From: Tangfeifania diversioriginum
GTDB lineage: Bacteria > Bacteroidota > Bacteroidia > Bacteroidales > Prolixibacteraceae
Assembly: GCF_900141875.1 (NCBI RefSeq)
Contig: NZ_FQZE01000013.1
Coordinates: 1-64,000, forward strand
Length of the DNA: 64,000 bases
Direction of reading: 5' to 3'
The notes under the pieces were generated by a model. That model did not search any database, was not told where the DNA came from, and worked only from the letters and a program-made list of their open reading frames with translations. Both the position numbers and the translations under genes were made by a program. Shown in pieces: positions 1 through 10,458 of this stretch (position 1 is the stretch's first letter; each line of letters starts with the position of its first letter).

Positions 1-104
1 ACAATGGAATTATTAGTGAATTTTCAACCTGCTAATAACGGAGTTGAACAATGCCTATTAAAAATAAATCGTTAGTTTTTCAGCAAACCCTAATTAGTAA
101 ATAA

Positions 105-3332
<3,228 letters not shown>

Positions 3333-3347
3333 AAGACTTATTTTGAG

Positions 3348-3390
3348 AAAGCCGCAGAGGGAATTTTCGGATCCTCTGCGGCTTTTTTTT
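3348..3390 (+). terminator. Rho-independent terminator of the GH2 gene
   Basis: A 13-bp perfect stem (3348-3360 with 3373-3385, AAAGCCGCAGAGG) encloses a 12-nt loop and runs into a T8 tract, 15 nt after the GH2 stop codon. Confidence 0.9.
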
Positions 3391-3445
3391 GTTTATCCCG
3401 GATTACAAATTTTGCCATCTATTGAGTTTCGCTGTATAATTGAGT

Positions 3446-3476
3446 TAAACAAAAAGCCCCGCCAAAGCGGGGCCTT
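3446..3476 (-). terminator. Minus-strand terminator next to the small ORF
   Basis: GCCCCGC (3456-3462) pairs with GCGGGGC (3467-3473). Read on the minus strand, the stem is followed by CTTTTTGTTT, the T tract expected for a terminator. On the plus strand the downstream sequence is TTCTGTT, which is poor. This places the end of a minus-strand transcript here, only a few nt beyond the stop codon of the small ORF at 3480-3641. Confidence 0.65.
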
Positions 3477-3479
3477 CTG

Positions 3480-3641
3480 TTAGGAGAACATGCTAACAAT
3501 AAGAATCACAGTGATTTCTATTGTTAAATTAGTTAAAAACTGTTGCATAAATCGCAACATCTGTTGCCTTTGTCGAAAAAATTTCCGACTTTTACCAAAC
3601 AAAGTCAGGCGTCCTTTGATTGGCGTCTTATTTGTCACCAT
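3480..3641 (-). CDS. Probable small cationic/hydrophobic protein, 53 aa, unknown function
   Basis: An ATG-started reading frame of 53 codons. The N-terminal half is very basic (MVTNKTPIKGRLTLFGKSRK, then FFRQRQQ) and the C-terminal third is hydrophobic (TIEITVILIVSMFS), compatible with a membrane-inserting peptide. The stop codon lies four to seven nt before a hairpin whose T tract points in the same direction, which is the best argument that the strand is transcribed. Upstream, 3655-3682 contains an inverted repeat (AAATCCGG / CCGGATTT). No family is recognised. An open frame of 65 codons exists on the opposite strand, so strand assignment rests on the terminator and residue composition only. 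Confidence 0.45.
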   Translation of the reverse strand: MVTNKTPIKGRLTLFGKSRKFFRQRQQMLRFMQQFLTNLTIEITVILIVSMFS

Positions 3642-4185
3642 AAAAACATTTAATCAAATCCGGTCCTACCACGGCCGGATTTGTTAGTTAAAATCTTTAA
3701 TACAAAAATACTTAACATAGAAACTAATAAGAACAATTTTTTGCAATAAAAAATTAAATGTTATCAACCCCAATTTGTTATCACGCTATTAATGAGCAAC
3801 TTACCTTATTGCTTTCTAGTAAAAGTTTACCAAAACAGAAATAAAATTCTACGATAATCTTGTTTTTTAAATCAAATTTTCGGGTAGAAAAATCTAACTT
3901 TTTGAAGCGCTTGGGAATAACAAATTATGTGCTAAACATCTTTATTTGTTGAAAACTATTTTTATGATAAAAAGTTTGCGCCCACGTTTTCCTCCACATA
4001 TTCTATTCATAAATCAGCTAATTCTTTTTTTTGATTCTTTGTTACTTTTCAACTCCATAAGAAAAGCAAAGCCCGTCTGTCAAGACAAAACCCGAACATT
4101 GATTATTTAGTAAAGAATTCATTTCACTGGTAAAACGATTTTATCTTTTTCAATTATCTTTAACCAAATTAAAAACCTGGAACCA
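3642..4185. other. AT-rich gene-free stretch before the GH50-like gene
   Basis: About 540 bases without a supported gene. Apart from the inverted repeat near 3655-3682 I see only AT-rich sequence, which presumably holds the promoter and 5' leader of the glycosidase gene starting at 4186. No clear TAnnTTTG element could be fixed. Confidence 0.5.
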
Positions 4186-6306
4186 ATGAAAAATCTGCTT
4201 CTTTTGCTGGCAATAATTCTTGTAACTTCCTGCACTACCACAAACAAAAGCAATCTGGATCTCCTAAAAATCCAGGAAAGTAATCCCAAAATCTCCGAAC
4301 TCAGCCCGGGGACTGTATTTGAAAAAGAAGTGCTTAAAATTCAACCACACTCTGAAAGTCAAAATCTGGTAATTTGGGAAGGCAACGACGCTTCCATCTG
4401 GGAAGATGCCAACTACCTGGTTTGCGAAATCTGGCATGCCAACGATTTCAGCGGGGTCATAAATCTTGAGTTTTTCAGGAATGAAAAAGCCGGTGAAACC
4501 ATTGTGGCACAAAGCGGCGAAGAATCAGGAAATGAAGCAGAAACACCACGAATGGCAGCAAAAATTGGTGTGCTGCCCAAACTAAAGACCAAGCTGATTT
4601 TTCCGCTTGAGCACCTGAATGGGCAGGAAATTTTTATGCCCCGTTTCCCCCGGCAACTCAAAGGAACAGTGCTTGGAAACCGCATGAAACCTGAAGAAAT
4701 TTCGAAGGTTGCTATAAATTTTGCGCCGTGGATGGAGCCCTATTTTATGCCCGAATTTGAAGTGGCAGCCGTTTATCTCACAAAAGAAGTTCCTCAACCG
4801 TTCCCGGATTTGGAATCGCCGATTGTTGACAGCCTCGGGCAATGGACTGCGCGCGACTGGCCCGGAAAAACAAAAAGCAAAGCCGAGCTGAAAAATTTGC
4901 TGGAGGAGCAGTTAAATTCAGCATCGTCATCCAGCTTCCCCGAAAACTGGAGCAAATACGGCGGCTGGAAAGAAAAACAGTTTGAAGCCACCGGTTTTTT
5001 CAGAACGCACCACGACGGCAACCGCTGGTGGCTGGTTGATCCGGAAGGGTATGCCTTCGTTTCAGTGGGTGTGGATTGTATAAGAAACAATGCTACCGGC
5101 ATGATTTCCGGTCAGGAAGATCTTTTTGAATGGCTGCCCGACTCCACCGATGCAGTTTTTAAAGATGCTTATTCCCGACGTGGCGATCAGGTTCAGGTTG
5201 ATTTTTACAAAACCAACCTGACGCGCGTTTTTGGTGAAAACTGGCGCGAAAACTGGGAAACCATCACCTCGGGACAAATCCGTGAATTCAGGCTCAATAC
5301 CATTGGCAACTGGTCGGATATTGAGTACGCCCAAAAAGCGCAGATTCCTTATGTTCTGCCTCTCGGCGGATTTCCTTCCACAGAAATTAAACTGTTCCGC
5401 GATTTCCCCGATGTGTTTTCAGAAGAATACCTGCAAAATGCCCAACGATATGCACAACAGCTCAGTGAATTTAAAAACGATCCCTACCTCATCGGTTATT
5501 TTCTGCGGAATGAGCCCCACTGGGCTTTTGGTGCGCACGACATTGCCTACGAAATGTTTGCAACGGAACAACCGTCAGAATCAAAAAATATGTTTGCAAA
5601 ATGGCTTTCGCAACGTTACAAATCGATTGATGATCTGAGTGATAAATGGGGAATCGAATTTGAAAGTTTTGAAGCCATCACCGGGCATATTTTCGAAGAT
5701 TATCCTTCAGCAATTGCGAAAGAAGATTTCTGGCTTTTTTCTGAAATTCTTGTAAAAAAATATGTGGATGTGCCGTGTGATGAAGTAGAAAAAATCGATC
5801 CAAATCACCTGAATCTCGGAATGCGTTACGCGTGGATCAGCAGCGACCTGCTTTACAAAGCCGGCGACCGGTTCGATGTATTTTCCATCAACGGGTATGG
5901 AAATCCGGGGCCGCCTGAAACTGCTGAGATTGCAGAAATAAGTGGTAAACCGGTGATGATTGGCGAATTTCATTTTGGCGCCATCGACCGCGGATTGCCG
6001 GCCACTGGAATTCAGGGAGCACTGAACCAGGAAGCCCGTGGGAAAGCCTACCGTTATTACCTGGAGCAGGGACTTGCAAGGCCTGAACTGATTGGCATCC
6101 ATTATTTTCAGTGGCTCGACCAGCCTGTTTTTGGCCGCTTCGACGGCGAAAACTACAACATCGGTTTTATGGATATTTGCAACCGCCCGTACAAAGAGCT
6201 GACAAATGCAGCCATCGAAAGTCATTCAAAAATGTATGAAATTGCTGACGGGCAGGAAGCACCTTTTGACGAAGTGATTCAGAAAATTCCATCAATTCAT
6301 TATTAA
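4186..6306 (+). CDS. GH50-like (agarase-type) clan-A glycoside hydrolase, lipoprotein
   Basis: 706 aa. A lipoprotein signal (ILVTSC) is followed by a beta-sandwich, CBM-like N-terminal part (about 45-200) and a clan GH-A TIM barrel. The segment GFFRTHHDGNRWWLVDPEG is the kind of entry motif seen in GH50 beta-agarases and relatives. Candidate catalytic residues are the acid/base Glu443 in LRNEPHW and the nucleophile Glu594 in MIGEFHFGA, at the ends of beta-4 and beta-7 as expected for clan A. The protein should act outside the inner membrane on a beta-galactan. The GH30 gene starts three bases after its stop, so they form an operon. Family assignment is by motif memory only; GH42-like or an unclassified clan-A family are alternatives. 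Confidence 0.65.
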   Translation: MKNLLLLLAIILVTSCTTTNKSNLDLLKIQESNPKISELSPGTVFEKEVLKIQPHSESQNLVIWEGNDASIWEDANYLVCEIWHANDFSGVINLEFFRNEKAGETIVAQSGEESGNEAETPRMAAKIGVLPKLKTKLIFPLEHLNGQEIFMPRFPRQLKGTVLGNRMKPEEISKVAINFAPWMEPYFMPEFEVAAVYLTKEVPQPFPDLESPIVDSLGQWTARDWPGKTKSKAELKNLLEEQLNSASSSSFPENWSKYGGWKEKQFEATGFFRTHHDGNRWWLVDPEGYAFVSVGVDCIRNNATGMISGQEDLFEWLPDSTDAVFKDAYSRRGDQVQVDFYKTNLTRVFGENWRENWETITSGQIREFRLNTIGNWSDIEYAQKAQIPYVLPLGGFPSTEIKLFRDFPDVFSEEYLQNAQRYAQQLSEFKNDPYLIGYFLRNEPHWAFGAHDIAYEMFATEQPSESKNMFAKWLSQRYKSIDDLSDKWGIEFESFEAITGHIFEDYPSAIAKEDFWLFSEILVKKYVDVPCDEVEKIDPNHLNLGMRYAWISSDLLYKAGDRFDVFSINGYGNPGPPETAEIAEISGKPVMIGEFHFGAIDRGLPATGIQGALNQEARGKAYRYYLEQGLARPELIGIHYFQWLDQPVFGRFDGENYNIGFMDICNRPYKELTNAAIESHSKMYEIADGQEAPFDEVIQKIPSIHY

Positions 6307-6309
6307 AAT

Positions 6310-7845
6310 ATGCTAAAAATGACGTGGATTCACTTTTTGCTTTTTGCTGTTTTTTTCTCGTGTACAACAGGAAACGACAATTCTTTTTCAGAAGAAAGTG
6401 CAGTTGAAGTTACCCTCAAACCTGAAGTAACCTACCAGGAAATTCATAATTTCGGCGCTTCGGATGCCTGGAGCTGCCAGTTTGTTGGCAACTGGCCCGA
6501 TGAAATAAAGAACCGAATTGCCGATTTGCTCTTCAGCCTGGAAATAAATGAAGACGGTTCGCCCAAGGGAATTGGCTTGAGTTGCTGGCGGTTTAACATT
6601 GGTGCCGGCAGTGCGCGGCAGGGAAATGATTCAGGAATTGACGATCCGTGGCGGCGGGCAGAAAGTTTTTTACAGGATGACGACAGCTACAACTGGGACA
6701 AACAAAGTGCCCAGCGCTGGTTTTTGCAAGCAGCCGAAGAACGAGGTGTGGAAACATTCATCGGATTTGTGAACAGTCCGCCGGTGGCACTCACTAAAAA
6801 CGGCAAAGCCCATTCCGATGGTGGAAATTCGATGAACCTGACGGCTGAAAACCTTCCAAAATTCAGTGAATACCTGGTGGAGGTTATCCAAAATATTCAG
6901 CAAAATGAAGGTGTGTTATTTGATTACCTGTCGCCGGTAAACGAGCCACAATGGGACTGGGAAGGCGGTCAGGAAGGTTCACCCTGGAAAAATTCGGAAA
7001 TTGCCCAACTGTGCCAAATTCTGGGAAATGACCTAAAAAATGCCGGCTTGTCCACGCAGATTGAAATTACCGAGGCCGGGCAGCTCAACCATCTGTACGA
7101 AGCGGGGAATGATGCAGAACGCGGAAATCAAATCAGGGAATTCTTTTCGCCAACCTCTGATAATTTTGTGGGCGACATTCCGAACATGGCACACAAAATT
7201 GCCGGACACAGCTATTTTACCACTACTAACGATGAGGTTCTGAAGGAAGTACGGACGAAACTTCGCAAAGAAATTGAACAGGTTGACCCGGAACTTGAAT
7301 TCTCGATGAGCGAATTTTGTATTTTGGGCGATAACGACGGTTTCAGGGGAAACGGCCGTGATTTGGGAATGGAAACTGCTCTTTTTGTAGCCAACGTGAT
7401 CCATGCCGATTTGACCATTGCCAACGCAAGTGCCTGGCACTGGTGGCTGGCGGTGAGTCCGTACGATTACAAAGATGGTCTGGTTTATATCGACAAAAAC
7501 AAAACCGGCGGCGATATTTACGAATCGAAATTGTTGTGGGCACTCGGCAATTATTCGCGGTTTGTGAGGCCGGGCGCAACAAGAATTTCTGCAGAATACC
7601 CGGAAACTTCGGATTTAAAAATTTCTGCTTTTCAAAACAAAAACGGGGAATTGGTCACAGTTGTCCTGAATCGGGGAAATTCAGGAAAAGAGCTTAAACT
7701 AAACCTCCCGGGTAGTTCAAAAACAGGAAGGATTTATGAAACTTCAGAACAAAATGATTTGAAATATTTGAGCGAATTCAAAATAAGGGATGAAATACAA
7801 ATTGCTCCGCGAAGTGTTACTACACTAGTGTGGAATCAACCATGA
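6310..7845 (+). CDS. GH30-family glycosidase (endo-beta-1,6-galactanase-like), lipoprotein
   Basis: 511 aa with a lipobox (FFSCTTG), a TIM barrel and a C-terminal beta-sandwich ending in RSVTTLVW, as in GH30. Near the start, NFGASDAWSCQF and GLSCWRFNIGAGS match the GH30 strand-1/2 motifs. The acid/base is probably Glu212 (SPVNEPQWDW) and the nucleophile Glu335 (FSMSEFCILG). The residues around NEPQWDWEGG resemble beta-1,6-galactanase-type GH30 enzymes, which fits a set with a GH50-like enzyme and a beta-galactosidase that together could take apart a galactan or arabinogalactan side chain. Substrate is inference. It is co-transcribed with the gene in front (3-nt gap). An inverted repeat starts directly at its stop codon and may act as its 3' end. 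Confidence 0.75.
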   Translation: MLKMTWIHFLLFAVFFSCTTGNDNSFSEESAVEVTLKPEVTYQEIHNFGASDAWSCQFVGNWPDEIKNRIADLLFSLEINEDGSPKGIGLSCWRFNIGAGSARQGNDSGIDDPWRRAESFLQDDDSYNWDKQSAQRWFLQAAEERGVETFIGFVNSPPVALTKNGKAHSDGGNSMNLTAENLPKFSEYLVEVIQNIQQNEGVLFDYLSPVNEPQWDWEGGQEGSPWKNSEIAQLCQILGNDLKNAGLSTQIEITEAGQLNHLYEAGNDAERGNQIREFFSPTSDNFVGDIPNMAHKIAGHSYFTTTNDEVLKEVRTKLRKEIEQVDPELEFSMSEFCILGDNDGFRGNGRDLGMETALFVANVIHADLTIANASAWHWWLAVSPYDYKDGLVYIDKNKTGGDIYESKLLWALGNYSRFVRPGATRISAEYPETSDLKISAFQNKNGELVTVVLNRGNSGKELKLNLPGSSKTGRIYETSEQNDLKYLSEFKIRDEIQIAPRSVTTLVWNQP

Positions 7846-7926
7846 ACTGTCATTTCGACGACGCAGGAGGAGAAAACTCTATCTGTAGGAGCAGATTTCT
7901 CCTCGTAAACTCGTCGAAATGACAGT
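7846..7926. repeat. Long inverted-repeat element with 16-bp perfect ends
   Basis: ACTGTCATTTCGACGA at 7846-7861 is repeated in exact inverted form at 7911-7926. The interior also pairs (GGAGAAAA near 7867 against TTTCTCC near 7896), so the whole element can fold into a long hairpin. It begins at the base after the GH30 stop codon. A related left half occurs at 28448-28465, which shows it is a dispersed family. Confidence 0.85.
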
Positions 7927-8187
7927 CACCGGTTATATCATTGCCTCATTATGCCAAAAAAATTGGGTGAGGACTCGAAATGACAATCCCTGATTTTACG
8001 TTTGACTTGACACTAAACCGGCTTATTCAAGAATAATCTAATAGAAGGCTCGGGGCGACTAAGATTCAGTAAAACTTAATTCAAGTGTACGATTTTTCTC
8101 TTCACTAAACAAATTGCACCTTTTAGACTTTTATAAGAACTCTCAACTTTTGAGATTTTCAATTACCTTTGCGCGAAACAACAAAAA
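7927..8187. other. Gene-free leader before the lycopene cyclase gene
   Basis: Contains a stray piece of the same repeat (CTCGAAATGACA near 7974-7985) and otherwise AT-rich sequence with no supported gene. Confidence 0.5.
8164..8171 (+). promoter_or_regulatory. Bacteroidota -7 promoter element (TACCTTTG)
   Basis: TACCTTTG fits the TAnnTTTG -7 consensus of Bacteroidota and lies 16 nt before the ATG at 8188, giving a very short leader. A TTTG box at the ideal -33 spacing is not present; the nearest TTTG (8148-8151) is too close. Confidence 0.55.
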
Positions 8188-8877
8188 ATGGAATTTAAAA
8201 ATTTCACCTATCTTTTATTAATGCTCGGATCGCTTGCTGTTCCGCTGGCTTTCAGTTTTGAAAAACAGGTGCGTTTTTACACCAAACTGAAATACCTTCT
8301 CCCTGCAATTATTTTTACAGGGGCCATTTTCATTATTTGGGATTTACGTTTCGAAGAGCTGGGCATCTGGAAATTTAATCCGGAATATGTAACGGGCATT
8401 TACATTTTAAACCTCCCGTTTGAAGAGTGGCTGTTTTTTATTGTTATTCCCTATTGCAGCGTTTTTATATACGAAATCCTGAACGTAAAACTCCCCCACT
8501 TCGAAAAGCCCCAAATTTTTGTTGGTGTAAGCCTGGTTTTACTGGTTGTTTTTGCCTTAACGGCTTATTTCTTCCGTGAAAAACTTTACACCTTCTTCAA
8601 CTTCTTTTTGCTTACCATCTATTTTGGTTACACTGTTTTCCGCAACCGTTTCAAGCAGCACTACACCAAATTCTATCTCACTTATCTTATTGCCCTGGTA
8701 CCCATGCTAATTATAAACGGAATTTTAACCGCACTACCTGTAGTTGAATACAACGATATGCATATTCTCGGTCTCAGGATTTTTACCATACCAATTGAAG
8801 ATTTTGGTTATTTCTTTCTGCTGCTGCTAATGAACCTCACCATTTATGAATACCTCAGGAAAACGCAGTTTTATTAA
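8188..8877 (+). CDS. crtYcd: Lycopene cyclase, fused CrtYc-CrtYd type
   Basis: 229 aa, an integral membrane protein with about six to seven hydrophobic segments. It contains two copies of the small lycopene cyclase domain found as separate subunits in Actinobacteria. The first carries PFEEWLFF (Pro77-Phe84), the second the matching IPIEDFGYFF near residue 200. Acidic PxE(E/D) motifs of this kind are the conserved active-site residues of the family. It should cyclise the ends of lycopene to beta-ionone rings for beta-carotene and xanthophylls. No other carotenoid gene lies in the window. The Kdo transferase gene follows after 23 nt and is probably co-transcribed. Confidence 0.85.
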   Translation: MEFKNFTYLLLMLGSLAVPLAFSFEKQVRFYTKLKYLLPAIIFTGAIFIIWDLRFEELGIWKFNPEYVTGIYILNLPFEEWLFFIVIPYCSVFIYEILNVKLPHFEKPQIFVGVSLVLLVVFALTAYFFREKLYTFFNFFLLTIYFGYTVFRNRFKQHYTKFYLTYLIALVPMLIINGILTALPVVEYNDMHILGLRIFTIPIEDFGYFFLLLLMNLTIYEYLRKTQFY

Positions 8878-8900
8878 CCGTAAAAAAGAACCCGCTGAAA

Positions 8901-10154
8901 ATGAAATTTCTATACAAAACCGGAATTCACATTTATGCATTAGCTATCCGGTTGGCTTCTCTGTTCAATCCAAAAGCCCGCATGGCAATAAAAGGCCGGA
9001 AAAACTGGACCAAAAACCTGTCAAAAAAAATTGAGACCAATTCGCGCTACATCTGGTTGCACTGCGCCTCGCTGGGCGAATTTGAACAAGGCCGCCCGGT
9101 TATTGAAGAAATTAAAAAGCAATATCCGCAATACAGGATCATACTCACTTTTTTCTCCCCTTCCGGGTATGAAATCCGTAAAAATTATCCGCTGGCCGAT
9201 ATCGTTTCCTACCTCCCTTTTGACACGCCACGAAATGCAAAAAAGTTCCTGAAAATTGTACAGCCCGAAAAAGCATTCTTTATAAAATATGAATTCTGGC
9301 ACTTTTATATCTCTGAATTACAAAAACAAGGCATTCCGGTGTATCTCATTTCAGGAATTTTTAGGGAAGGCCAGCACTTTTTCAAAAACAACGCCTGGGG
9401 GCGCTGGTACAAAAAGATGCTGTTCCGGTTCAAACACTTTTTTGTTCAGAATAAGAAATCTGCCGAATTGCTATCTTCAATTGGTGTTAACAACTTTACC
9501 GTTTCGGGCGATACCCGTTTCGACCGCGTAGCGGCTATAGCTGCGGCAGCCAAAGAAATTCCGGCAGTTGAAAAATTCAGGGGCCAATCCAAACTGATTA
9601 TTGCCGGAAGCACCTGGAAACCAGACGAAGAACTACTTGCAGCATTTATCAACAATACCAGCAATGTAAAAATGATTGTTGCTCCTCACGAAGTTTCAGC
9701 TGCAAATATTAACAGGCTGAAACAAATGTTGAAAAAGCCCGCTCAATTGTTCAGTAATATCCAAAATAATGTGCCAGGTGAATGCCAGGTGTTGATAATT
9801 GATTCCATCGGGGTACTCTCATCGCTCTATCGCTACGGAGACGTGGCCTACATAGGTGGTGGCTTTGGAGTTGGCATCCACAATATTTTGGAGGCAGCTA
9901 CCTATGGATTACCGGTAATTTTTGGCCCCAATTATTCAAAATTTAAAGAAGCTGTTGACCTGGCCGAACGTGGTGGAGCCTATGCTATTCATAACCAAAA
10001 CGAGCTAAACACTACTTTTAAATCATTACTCGAAAACCCTGAAAATTTGAAAAATTCAGCTGCAGTTTGCAAGAAATATGTAGAAAAAAACACGGGAGCC
10101 ACATCTGTTATCATAAAAAAAGTTTTCAACAAACAGCACAGTTTGGCACACTAA
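8901..10154 (+). CDS. waaA: 3-deoxy-D-manno-octulosonic acid transferase
   Basis: 417 aa, of usual length for WaaA/KdtA, the GT30 enzyme that adds Kdo from CMP-Kdo to lipid A precursors at the cytoplasmic face of the inner membrane. An N-terminal hydrophobic anchor (residues about 6-22) precedes WLHCASLGEFEQ, the conserved glycine/glutamate-rich acceptor motif, and the C-terminal GT-B half contains AYIGGGFGVGIHNILEAATYGLPVIFGPNY, here split as GGGFGVGIHNILEA and GLPVIFGPNY, the nucleotide-sugar binding signature. It shows that the organism makes Kdo-containing lipooligosaccharide. It lies 23 nt after the lycopene cyclase gene. Confidence 0.95.
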   Translation: MKFLYKTGIHIYALAIRLASLFNPKARMAIKGRKNWTKNLSKKIETNSRYIWLHCASLGEFEQGRPVIEEIKKQYPQYRIILTFFSPSGYEIRKNYPLADIVSYLPFDTPRNAKKFLKIVQPEKAFFIKYEFWHFYISELQKQGIPVYLISGIFREGQHFFKNNAWGRWYKKMLFRFKHFFVQNKKSAELLSSIGVNNFTVSGDTRFDRVAAIAAAAKEIPAVEKFRGQSKLIIAGSTWKPDEELLAAFINNTSNVKMIVAPHEVSAANINRLKQMLKKPAQLFSNIQNNVPGECQVLIIDSIGVLSSLYRYGDVAYIGGGFGVGIHNILEAATYGLPVIFGPNYSKFKEAVDLAERGGAYAIHNQNELNTTFKSLLENPENLKNSAAVCKKYVEKNTGATSVIIKKVFNKQHSLAH

Positions 10155-10458
10155 TTTCAGGCAAAAAATTGCCCGAAAATTTGATTTTTCGAACCAAAAA
10201 TCCCATTACAAAAAATTGTGCTTTTTGTTCCTAAATTTAAAAATTTGGTAAACTTTTTTCAAAAAGTAACATGACAAAAATCTGAACTACAGCACACTAA
10301 CAAATCAAAGTTGATAACTTTTAATTTTTTTATCAGAAATAATATTCCATTTGTTTGCTATCTGTTTTATCTTGCAATGCACAAATCCAAAACAGAAGAC
10401 AGAACGCTATTTTTACTATAGAAAATTATTAATGTATTAAATATATTAGCTGAACACT
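10155..10458. other. Gene-free leader before nrdJ
   Basis: 304 AT-rich bases. Small hairpins follow the waaA stop (GGCAAAAAATTGCC). I looked for a cobalamin riboswitch, because the next gene encodes a B12-dependent enzyme, and for an NrdR box, and could support neither. Confidence 0.5.

Noticed and set aside
3490-3687. 65-codon plus-strand frame preceded by AGGAG
   Set aside because: Residue composition is not protein-like (Cys, Arg and Asn clusters), it starts just after a hairpin, and the opposite-strand frame has a matching terminator.
10155-10458. Cobalamin riboswitch or NrdR box before nrdJ
   Set aside because: No B12-box-like or NrdR-like sequence could be found by reading; the gap is simply AT-rich.
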